Source of the DNA: Hsuehochloa calcarea
Taxonomy: Eukaryota; Streptophyta; Magnoliopsida; Poales; Poaceae
DNA length: 64,000 bases
Direction: 5' to 3'
Assembly (NCBI GenBank): GCA_036346395.1
Contig: CM070599.1
Span: 21,753,232 to 21,817,231, forward strand
The translations under genes were made by a program, and so were the position numbers. Below, piece by piece: positions 13,702 to 23,400 of this stretch; the stretch's first letter is position 1; the number at the start of each line of letters is the position of its first letter. Below the pieces are notes generated by a model. That model worked only from the letters and a program-made list of their open reading frames with translations. It had not been told where the DNA came from and made no database searches.

Positions 13702-14214
13702 GATGTCAATATATTACCTTTTGGTGATGATTCTCATTTGTCGGTCTTGTGTCCTTCAATAACAATGCCAGAATAGTTTACCAGTAGATGGAACCCGAAT
13801 ATTACCAATAAATTTATAATCATTGGCTACAATATGCCCATAAAACACACATTTAGGATCAATACAAAGCTCACCTAGCTCAATTTGAAGGACTTGTACT
13901 ATATGATAACAATGATTGCATTGCACAACCTTCACGTTTCTCGATAATGTATTGGTATGAATTACTACTTTATTTTTTTTAGTATGCTAGTCAAGTTATC
14001 ATTCATTACCATTAACTTATATTTTTATTATTTTACATACTTATAACACTTGGAGAAGAGGAGCATGTAAAGAGTGAAGCTAGCAAGGAGGATTTTTATG
14101 TACAATTTGAAACACTTTCTAAATAATATTTGCATTATTCCAAATTTCAAATTGCTAGTCACCATTGTTTTTTGGTTTTTCTGGTATTTAAACTGGGTTT
14201 TCTGGTTCCCGGTC

Positions 14215-14314
14215 GGTAACCGAACCGGTTACCGGTTCCGAGAAAACTTCGATTCAAAATTTGCGTTACCGACCCGGTTACCGGTTCCGGGAAAACTTCG
14301 ATTCAAAATTTGCC
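14215..14314. repeat. Subterminal tandem duplication in the hAT element
   Basis: The phrase ggttaccggttccg followed by gaaaacttcgattcaaaattt occurs twice in tandem (about 14226-14263 and 14275-14312) with one or two differences. Repeated subterminal motifs of this kind are usual transposase-binding candidates in hAT elements; binding here is inferred. Confidence 0.8.
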
Positions 14315-14418
14315 TGGTGAAATTTGGCCTGAATTTTTTAGTTTTTTCGTAACGGTCGGTAATCGTACCGCCACGCCGGGATTTAAATCAAATTCGGTTT
14401 TAGATCCCTGGTTTGCTA

Positions 14419-16124
14419 TCTCTTAACCAGATAGAAGGGTACGACATCATATCAACGTGGCATGAACCATTGGAGCATATCAATTCTGTATTGTTCCTGT
14501 GTATTAATTTCCAGTTTTTTCAGCATGGACAGATGTTCCTTCATATGACAGCTCTAAAACTAGTTTGCTCAAAATTGACTGAGCCGCAAAGATTGGAGTC
14601 TGTCTATTAGAACTGCACCAGTAAGGTGTGCTCGATCTGGGCCGTGGATTCTTGATCCGATGGCTTGCTCAGGCATGTGGTGACGCTCGCACCACTACAT
14701 GGATCCATTTTCAACTTTTCGTTAGTGGTTTCATCGCACGCAGCTGCATGTCCGCGCACAAACCAGCCTCGCTCTGGTGTTTCCCCCCTATCTGCAAGCA
14801 CATACGACCCTAAGGAAATTTCCAATTCATTTTTTAGATGGGGTGTAGTTGTTAACACAACAACCGGATGGAAACCTGGGAATGTTAGTGGAATATCATC
14901 ACAAAGTAATAACAAAAAAATTGGAGGAAACATATGTAATAAGTACGCTGACAACGACAAACAAAGAAATGCTAGTCATCTACACATGTACCCAAAGTCC
15001 CAAAGTGCTCATGCTCATTAGGTTGTTCCATATCAAACAATCTAGTCAACATGTAAAGCTTAGGCAATTGATTTCTAGCACAATTCTACTTACACCCGAC
15101 TGTTGTGCCAAACGAAGGCCATCTCTGCACGCATAAGCCTCTGCGGCTAGTTCATCTGGAATAGCATTATACCGCATAAGCCAACGAGACGTCACCAGAT
15201 AAAATACCAGCTATCTAGCTCGTATAGGGAAATGCTAATATATGGGCAGTCGTGAGTTTGGAAAGTAGCGGATGGTTGAAAGTTTACATAAATCAATTGA
15301 AAGTTGTTACGTGCTCACATAAAGTTGTTCAAAAAGCCAACACTTTGAAGACAAGCTTTGGAAGGGTTTTCATAACTTTCGAATGATACAAACAAGTTTT
15401 AGTGCAGAATTCATAGAAAAGGTAAGATAAAACTTTCTCTGCAAGCAACAACTTCAACTAAATTGCCTGCTCACTTTCACCTATCCGCCTCGTTTGAAAC
15501 CAATGGACATGCCAAATAGCAACACTGACATATAATTACATGAACATTTAATTGATTTAGGATAAAGTACAATGAATCTCGTTGCCATAAAAAAACTGGA
15601 ATTTCATCGGATACATTTTCTGTATGCGCTACCTAAATTACATAGGGAAAGGACTCCCTATCTCCCACTACACTACACTATAATACTTTCTCTGCTCTGT
15701 TCTACTTGTCTTTTATAATCAAAAGGATACATTCCAAAACAATATATCTAGGGAGCAACTAGCGGTGAGACGTTCCATCGTAAGCTCGATACAAAAATAA
15801 AGAACATGTGCAATTTTTTTTCAACGGCCGCAACAAAAAGGGTTTGTTCGTACTGGGTTTCAAACTATCAAAGAAGAGGTGATGGGGAGGATGCAACATA
15901 TCAAAGTAGAGGATGCAACATCTCAGATTCCAATATGCAATATTTCAAAGAAGAGTATAGAGCATCTAAAAAAAATCTCAGATCTGACATTTCAAAATTG
16001 TTGTAACAATCAAAACAAAAAGATAAAACATCTGGAAACACCTATTGCAATATCTCATGGATAACCATGCACAACACAATTTAGAAAAGTTGATGCAACA
16101 TTTAAGAAAATACATGGTAACAAA
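14419..16124. other. Intergenic stretch, no gene supported
   Basis: Contains a minus-strand frame of 117 codons (14607-14960) and overlapping plus-strand frames, none with a domain, splice partner or coding bias I recognise. 15880-16060 has several loosely repeated gcaacat/ca-tct phrases. I see no transposon ends within it apart from the CACTA terminus at its right edge. Confidence 0.4.
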
Positions 16125-16290
16125 CACTACTACAAAACAGGCTATAGAAGACACCTCATCACAGACGGTTGAACCGTCTGTGATAAAAATAATCACAGAC
16201 GGTTACAAGACGAACCGTCTGTGATATTAACTATCACAGATAAAGAACCGTTTGTGATAATGAGAGTATCACAGACGGTTCTTGGTTACC
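16125..16290 (+). mobile_element. CACTA (En/Spm) transposon terminus with subterminal repeats
   Basis: Begins CACTACTACAAAACAGG, the canonical grass CACTA terminus. It is followed within 150 bp by alternating inverted copies of ATCACAGACGGTT and AACCGTCTGTGAT (about 16170, 16185, 16193, 16212, 16231 and 16269). These are typical CACTA subterminal transposase-binding repeats. The three bases before it are aaa. I could not find the opposite TIR (TTTTGTAGTAGTG) anywhere to the right, so the element is truncated, or its other end was lost or lies outside. Confidence 0.8.
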
Positions 16291-16299
16291 TCGCCTTCC

Positions 16300-16676
16300 A
16301 CAGCGTCGACCGTGCGCCTCTGACGCCTACTCGCTCGTTGCGATCACAACTTCTTTCGCGAGGCCATCGTGCTCCTCATGTGGCTCCACCACAGCGTCGG
16401 CGTCGACGCCGTGGCGAGCGTCTGCACCCCGGCCGCCGTCGCGTGGCTCATCTCCGAGGTCCGCGCCGTCCTCCACAGCGACACTTGCTTGCCGCAACAT
16501 GGCGCCGAGTCGCCGCTCATATCGTCCATGTGCGGCGTCGAGAGAGAACAACGTCCGCGGTTCTTGAGCTCATCGGACGACGCCATCCGCGGCGTCGCAG
16601 ATGTTTTTGGTGGCGTCGGCGCTCGTGTTTGACGACCGGCCGCCGCGCCGCTTCGCCCTTCTGGCGGAGGAGGCGG
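16300..16676 (+). pseudogene. 5' part of a broken plant RRM-like protein gene (split by LTR insertion)
   Basis: One frame reads ARCDHNFFREAIVLLMWL, then VDAVASVCTPAAVAWLISEV, then GVADVFGGVGALVFDDRPP and ends ALLAEEA at the LTR boundary. From memory of grass proteins, this resembles the N-terminal region of a plant-specific family whose central part is an RRM-like domain (see 31435-31602 and 32231-32473). The start codon region is missing: upstream of ARC the frame breaks and CACTA sequence begins within about 30 bp. The fragment is therefore either CACTA-captured or cut by CACTA insertion. Confidence 0.6.
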
Positions 16677-17201
16677 TGTGACAAACCGCATCATTTGCAC
16701 ATTTGTTAGCATAAAACATTTCTATTTCATTGCATCAAAATTTTTACAATATTTGTTTTACAACCATTTGCATTGTTTTTGGCAGCAAGTAATTAAAACC
16801 CTAGTCCTCTTCTTGCCTTCTGGCAGTAGCAGCCTTCCTCGTCGCCCCTTTGAGCGCCCGTTCGTAGAGCCATCTCGCGATCCGTTTTCCTCGCTCGTCA
16901 GGAAATCAGCAAGCGGTTAGTAAGCTTAGTTGAGAGCATTCTTGTGAGCATTAGAATATAGTAAGTTAGAGTATAGGGAGTGGCCGTCAGATTTCTCAAA
17001 GTGCAGTAGGATATCCGGAGTAAACTGAGTAGTCGGCCCCTTGACCATCAAGATCCCCAGACCAACCGGAGTTAGTCGGCCCCTTGATCGTCAAGATATC
17101 CAGACCACCCGAGATCCTTCGGTATCTGTCACTTTCGTGGGTTTCCTCATCCGGCCTTGTTAGAACCCAACACCCACTATTTGCAATTACCATAACCCCA
17201 A

Positions 17202-17207
17202 TATAAG
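17202..17207 (+). promoter_or_regulatory. TATA box candidate of the gypsy-type LTR
   Basis: TATAAG in ccccaatataagccctcagtg, about 525 bp into the LTR and just upstream of a GC- and CAG-rich leader-like region (17300-18450). Position and context fit an LTR promoter; no direct evidence of use. Confidence 0.4.
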
Positions 17208-18489
17208 CCCTCAGTGCATATCCCAGTAACCACACCCTCAGTCAAGCGTCACCGGGTGCAGCAGTAATTCCAGACCCTTCCACTCGCAATGCATCTCCCA
17301 TGGCTGAGCCTCACCAACAGCCCAAATTCATTCCCCAGGAGCACAAGCAAATACGCCCCCCTGCAAAGCCAGCTAGCCAGTCGAAATATCAAGCACAGGG
17401 AGACCAGCAGCAAGCCAGCAAATGCATCCCCCTACAAAGCTAGCAACAGGCCAGCAAATTCATCCCCCCAAAAGACAGCAGCAGCAAGCAATACATTCCC
17501 CCTGAAGCCATTCTCCTTCTCCGCCTCACAAAGCAAAGCCTCCAGCATCCATTCCATTCCCCAGCCAGCCAGAGCAAGAACCGAAGGCAAAACTCAGCTC
17601 TGCATCTCCCAGCCGAAGGCCAACCCAGCAGCAGCAGCAAGGGGGACCAGAGCAAGAAGGCAGCCAAGGAGCCAGGAAGAAGAGGAGAGCACCAGCTCAG
17701 AGCCAGCACTGCCATCCCCTTCTCCCAACCCAAACCCAGCAAAGGTAATCTCAGCAACACCTCTGGAAGCTCTGCACATGCACACCATCCACACCACCAC
17801 CAGATCTCAATAGCATCAGTAGATAGCCTTCAGTTCTCTCCATCCCAGAGCAGTAGGGTGAAGGGAGTAGTGATACCTTAGCGTAGCAGTAAACCAAGGT
17901 GGCCGGTGGCCGGGAAGCCGAGCCAGGCCAGGGCTGGGTAGGAGCGCGGTGGCGCAGTGAGGGCCGAGCTGCAGGAGGAGCCAGAGACGGCACCGCTAGG
18001 CGTCGAGCCGACCAGAGGGAGGAGGCGCGGTAGAGGGAGCGCGCGGGGTCGAGTAGCATAGGGCCGGCGGGCCGGGCGAGTCGCCAGTGGTGGATCGGCC
18101 GGAGCGACCACCAGCACCACGGGTGGAGCGGTGCACTTGGGCCGAGCGAAGCAAGCCGGAGGCGGAGCTAGAGTAGTCTTGTCGGGACGAGCGAAGTAGT
18201 GGAGTGGCGTGGCCCGAAAGTCAGCAATGAGGCGGCCGGCCTTCGGCCGCGTCGGGTGAAGAAGGAGGCGCAGAGCCGAGCAGCAGAGGCGAACAGCAGG
18301 CCGAGGCTGGAGGCGGAGCGGGCCACCTGAGGTGTGTGGCGGAGATCTCCCGAGAGAGAGAGGGAGATGCGAGAGGGTGAGAGAGGAGGCGAGGGGTGAG
18401 GAGCGTCGGCGGGGGAGGCGAAGAGTGGAGAGGGGGTAGGATAGAAGGGGGGAGCGGTGTGTAGTATCGGTGGAGAGTGTCGGTGAGGA

Positions 18490-18760
18490 GGGTGGTGTTA
18501 GCGGTTAGGAATTAAGTGTTAGCCGGTTAGGATTAGGGGGTTTAGTAGCTAGGGTTAGGATTAGGGGAGGGTTAAGATAGGGTTAGGAGGTGTTTAGCCG
18601 GATAGGTTAGTCGGCAGGGGTTGGATTAGGGAGTTAGCCGGTTAGGTTTAGTAGATTAGGGGTAGGGTTAGTTGGTTTAGTAGTGATTAGGGTTAGGTAG
18701 TTGAGTAAATAGGTGATTAGGGATTAGAGATCAGGGTTAGAATTAGTTGTATGATTTTTG
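18490..18760. repeat. Degenerate telomere-like (GGTTAG/TTAGGG) tract inside the LTR
   Basis: About 270 bp dominated by variants of ggttag, ttaggg and agggttagg, with well over a dozen ttagg cores at irregular spacing. No long perfect (TTTAGGG)n run occurs, so this is interspersed telomere-like sequence rather than a true telomere. It lies between the GC-rich leader-like part of the LTR and the copia insertion point. Confidence 0.75.
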
Positions 18761-18878
18761 GGTATAGAAGATTTAGGAATTGGTATAGCTCGAGTAGATC
18801 TTTGTAGGCGTAGCTGAGTGTAAGCCCGAGTGGTAGTGCTTGTCGGGTGATTAGAACATGAGCTAGGTGGTCGCGGCT

Positions 18879-20726
18879 TGTGGATATCGTGAGGATATGT
18901 GCACGATCTCAGGATGATGAGTCAATTGACAATGGCTTTGTTGGTTTGCAATTTGTTGCGTTTTCGGGTTTGCTCCGAGTGGTCGAGGTCATGGGCGGTC
19001 CGGCCGGCCGATGGGAAGGTCGGCCGTGATGCTGCCGGTCCGACCGCCAAAAAGAAAAGTGGTTTTGGAGGTGAGCCAAAATAGGTTTTGTAGGCAAGTG
19101 AGGAGTCTCTGGATGTGGTCACATCATTTTGGAGCTCCAGTCAAAAGTTCTATTCAGTTGAAATTTCGGAAGGTTTGAAATTTCGGTGAAAATTTAGCTA
19201 AATCATTTGGGCGGTCCGGCCGTTTGTGGTATCGGTCCGACCGGCTGAAATCGGTCGACCAGGCCTTGTGGGGCGGTCGGACCGCCGATGACTGGAGGGT
19301 AGCCAAGTTGGCATTGAGTTGATTTGAATGTGTTTTATGTATGGAGTTCAATGCTTTATTGTTGCATATTGCATTGCGGAACTAACGTGGGTCAAGTTGT
19401 GAAGAACTTATTCCAGAAGCGATTTGTTTGTCTATTCTTTGTGCGGTGGCTTGCAGTCTCGACGTCAGCGGTGAGGTGGATCGGGACTACGCTTGGAGAG
19501 TGAGGTCGAGCGATCATGGATGCCGGGTGAGTCGTGTGACTCAAGCATGATGCGCGAATGGGCAAGATGGATCGAGCGGGTAGTTCGGTCTGGTTGGTTG
19601 GATCGGTGGGTCGGAAATCGGTGCGAGTCTCGAGAGGTTCGATGGGATTGGGCGGGAGAGACTTGGCGGCGAGATGAGAGCCGCTGATCAACCTACACGT
19701 GGTGAAGTAGGAGATTGCTTCAATAGTTATGTGTGTGTGTGTCCCATGTGTGAGTGGGTCCCAAAAGTGAAACCCTAGGCCTCTCCTATAAATAGAAAGG
19801 GGGGAGATGTAAAACCCTCAAGCACTCATTTTGGCCTTCTTCATCTTTTTCTAGGGTTTGGAGGAGAGGAGAGGAGAAACTAGTGTTTGGAGATTGTGTG
19901 TGTGCTCCTTGTGTGAGCTCTTGTCCTCCTTGTTGGAGAGGCTTTGTAAGCATCTAGTGTGATCAATCAATCTTGTGATGCTTGCTTGAAAGATCATTTG
20001 TCCCTTTGTGTTCTTCTCTCTTTTGGATGAATTTGGTGCTTCCTTGATTCAAGTGTTTAAGCTTGGTCTCTTGACCTATTTTGTCTTGCTTTGATGTGTG
20101 GGAATACCCCTAGATTCATCTAGATCATCAACCCACACAAGCAAGTCTTGAATCAAGATTTTCATATTTCTAGGGTTTGTGCACTTCTTTGGTAAAACCT
20201 TGAGAGATCGATTCTCTGAAGTGGATCGAAGGATCGTCGCTAGAAATAGGTCTCTAATATCCTTAGGGAGGTGTACTCGAAATTTGGTCAAGTTTCATTG
20301 GTTGAATCAAAAGTTGGATCAAATTTCGTTTTGGATTTGGGCTTGACATTTTAGTACTGGACAAAATCGGTCTGACCGGTTTTACAACGGTCCGACCGCG
20401 CTTTTGAACCGCCCGATGGCGGCGGGTCGAACCGATATCAACGGTCCGGCCGGTAGTTAGTAGCCGTCCGACCATTGGTTGACCGTCGGTCCGCCGACAC
20501 CTCTGACCGATCGACCGCTGCATACCGATCGAGCAGTAAGTTCTATTCTCCACTTTTGTGTCTTGTGGTTGACGGGGTTATCGAATTCAGCATAAGGCTT
20601 CCACTGTGCGCTTACTAATCTTCTTAGCTTTCATAACTAAAGGAGTAAAGTTCGTGTTGAATTTGATTGAGGCGAGAAAGTTGAGAAAACGCCTATTCAC
20701 CCCCTAGTCGCCTTTACGGTCCTACA
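18879..20726 (+). repeat. Copia 5' LTR
   Basis: Runs from TGTGGATATC to tacggtcctaca. 1848 bp, against 1875 bp for its partner. Many of the differences from the 3' LTR are missing bases in short homopolymers, plus C-to-T type changes in CG motifs. TATAAATAG at 19787-19795 marks the promoter. Confidence 0.93.
19787..19795 (+). promoter_or_regulatory. TATA box of the copia 5' LTR
   Basis: TATAAATAG in the conserved ccctaggcctctcc context, same position as in the other two LTR copies. It would drive the genomic transcript of the element. Confidence 0.7.
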
Positions 20727-20728
20727 AG

Positions 20729-20739
20729 TGGTATCGAGC
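20729..20739 (+). other. Primer binding site of the copia element
   Basis: TGGTATCGAGC, two bases after the LTR end (cctaca). It corresponds to the initiator-tRNA-Met PBS (TGGTATCAGAGC) used by copia elements, with the AG of CAG lost or changed. Confidence 0.75.
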
Positions 20740-20780
20740 GGGTTAGCTCTTCTCATAGATCTTAACCGGTCTTTGGAGCC

Positions 20781-23400
20781 ATGGCGACTGACAAGTACTC
20801 AACCAAGCCACATATTTTTATGGAGTTGACTTTGCATATTGGAAGGCTCGTATGCAAGCTTATATCGAGGCTCAAGGGCACGCTATTTGGCTTAAGGTAA
20901 AAACCCTTATGTCGTGCCGGTAGATGACGATATGATCACTCGGATGTGGAGGCCAACAGCAAGGCTCGAATTATTTGATCTAAGGCCTTAGTCGATCGAG
21001 TTTGGCGTGTTGCTCACTTGCGGTTTGCTCATGAGATTTGGCGGACTCTTTGTGACTATCACGAAGGGTCCATGCGATCAAGGAAGTGAGACAGAACCAA
21101 CTCAAGAAAGTATACTCTAAGATCGAGCAAAGGCACGGTGAGTCTTTGGATGAGTGTGGGAAGATTTTCTAAGATTCTTCATGATCTCCGCTTTGTTGAC
21201 TTGGTCTTTTAAGTCCGAAAATGCACGCCCGACTTTTGGGTGCTCTTGATGTGAAGGTGCGGGAATGAAGATCACTTCCATCAATGACAACATCGTCATG
21301 AGTGAGCTTACCATGGATAAGCTATACTCGAGGTTGAAGACGCATGAGATTGATTTTATCTCGCGTCTCCCCAAGAACAGTCGATGGCATTAGTGGTCGA
21401 CAAATCCAAGGGTTGTTCTTGATTCTCTTGATTGTAGCTCATCCGGTTTTCATTATCGCTTTGCATTCTTTGAGCGATGAGCAACTTGAGAAACTACAGG
21501 GATGACCTAGCCCTCCTATCCACCAAATTCACGAGGCGTACAACAAGGTGAGGAATAGGAGGAGAAGTGGACATATCACGTGCTTCGAATGTGGTGAGCC
21601 AAACCACATTCGCTCCAGGTGCCCCAAGCTAAAGGGCAAGGAGAAGGAGAACGAAGACATCCCCAGGAGAGGGATGCAAAACCCAAGAAGACAAACTATC
21701 GCAAGTTTGTCGGTAGGGTCCTGCCGCTCTAGAGAATGTAAATATGAGCGATGTGGACTCGGAAGCGGAGGACGACGAGAGTGACTCCGTGGCAAGAAGA
21801 AGGCTCATGACTTCACGGGCATGTGCTTTATGGCCAAGAATGACCACGAATGACTCCTCCAACGATGAGGATCCTTTTAGTGATCGATGGGGTATGCCCT
21901 CAATTCTTGACATGAAAATGGCTTTGGTGCTTCTTTGAGCGAAATTGCATAAGCAAGTAAAAATGATTAAGAAGCAGGATATTATGATTGATAATTTGAA
22001 CCTAGAAGTTGTTATGCTTAAATCTATTAATCCTGATAATATTTGTCATTCCTGCACTAGCTTGCTTAAAGAATTGATAAGCTTGAAATCTGCTCATTCC
22101 TCTGTTGCTAATCAACTAAAAGATGCTCTTGATGAACTAGAATCTCTCAAGTCTAGTTACATTTTGTAGATGCCATTTCTCTTGATGTGACTGCCATGGA
22201 AGCTATTCCTTTAACTTGCTCAAATTGTGCTTTGCTAGAATTAAAACTGGATAGCTCTTTGAAAGAATTGCAAAAATTTGATGCTAGTCACACATGCTCT
22301 CATTGTAAGAATAATAGGATTAAGATGCAAGAGATGACTGAAATGGTGGTTTACTCTAGAGCTGCATCTTGTGAAAATTGTCCCAAGCTTACAATTGAGA
22401 TTGAAGCCTTAAACAAGACTCTTGAAGAAAAAGCTAAAATCGAAAAATCCATGTCTCTTACTGCTTCTAAGAAAGTCATTGATTCTAACTCTTGTGTGTT
22501 GAATGCTGAAGTTGAAACAATGATTAGTCAGATTCAAGAGGCATTTAGAGTCAAATTTAGGGAGCAGTTGAATAGGATTAAGGAATCATATTGTGTGTCT
22601 TGTGAGGCCTTCAAAGTGGAAGTGGCCCTTCTTAAGAGTAAACGTGATGAGGTAATCAAATCTAGCAAGTGCCCTAGATGTGAGGGTCTAATTAAAGAGA
22701 ATGATTACCTCAAGGTGACTTTTGAGAAGTTTTCGAGTGGGAAAAAGAAACTCAACATGATTCTTGATCAATCCAAGGTGAGCGTGAAAAATAGTGGCCT
22801 AAGTTTCAATCCCCTAGAGCATTCCAAGAAAAACCCACCTAGGATTGCTAGAGTTGTGAAGAATGGTGCATTTGAGCTAGAACCTCCTAAACCATCCAGG
22901 GTTGTTTTCAAATCCGCTGGTTTTGCTCAAACTCTTTCTGGCAAGAAAGGTGCTTTTACCCCTTCAGTACAGACCCCTCAAAAGGTCAAGTACCATTGCA
23001 CCTTCTGCAAGAAAGAAGGCCACATTGTTGAGTTACCTTAGGAGAGCAAAACTTGAGAGAAAAGAGAGGATGAGTGCCTTGAGATCCATTAAAGGAGTCC
23101 CTTCTCATTTTGTAGTCTCTAGAGCTAGGCGACTGTTTATCGTACCACATATAGGCCTAGATTCGTAGAGAACTTTGTAGACTCTTTTGGTGGGTCTAGG
23201 CAGCATGTTGGATTAGGATATCGTGAGGAGAGACCACGGGTAGCACCTAGACAGGGGGAGTATCGATCTTTTGGTAGATCGTTTCGGAGAGGGCTAGGTG
23301 GTTCTCATGTGCATCCTTATGATTTTATTCACGATCATATTTCTGCTTTTTCTCTGCTTTGCTCCCAAACATCGTGCTTCTCGATCTTGGATTCCTAGAT
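20781..23400 (+). pseudogene. Copia gag relic: coiled coils, Cys pairs and zinc knuckle
   Basis: Starts at ATG 20781 (MATDKYSTK), 55 bp after the LTR, followed by a frameshifted nucleic-acid/capsid part (FAYWKARMQAYIEAQGH in pieces). 21581-21622 encodes a CX2CX4HX4C knuckle (CFECGEPNHIRSRC). 21945-22169 and the still-open 284-codon frame 22187-23041 encode Leu/Lys/Glu-rich coiled coils punctuated by CxxC pairs (CHSC, CSNC, CSHC, CENC, CVSC, CPRC). A second knuckle (CTFCKKEGH) at the end loses its last Cys to a frameshift. Gag packages the element RNA. The frames are broken at several points, so the protein is not made whole. Confidence 0.85.

Larger units (their letters stand above)
10194..14410. 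mobile_element. hAT-superfamily DNA transposon, 4.2 kb, with degenerate transposase
   Basis: Bounded by a perfect 8-bp target duplication GTTTGCTA at 10186-10193 and 14411-14418, the hallmark length for hAT. The termini are imperfect inverted repeats: CAGAGTTAAAATAACCGG on the left, and CAGGGATCTAAAACCG read inward from the right. Subterminal regions are full of CCGGTTACCGG-type motifs. The interior encodes remnants of a BED zinc finger, a DUF659-type catalytic region and a hAT C-terminal dimerisation region. It is related to the 657-bp element in the nearby NIPA intron. Confidence 0.9.

Noticed and set aside
14607..14960. Minus-strand ORF of 117 codons
   Set aside because: Hydrophobic start but no recognisable family, and overlapping plus-strand frames are equally long.
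16221..16712. 162-codon Arg-rich ORF overlapping the gene fragment
   Set aside because: It is an out-of-frame shadow of the RRM-like gene fragment at 16300-16676.
18490..18760. True telomere or chromosome end
   Set aside because: Motifs are degenerate and irregular, and lie inside an LTR with unique sequence on both sides.
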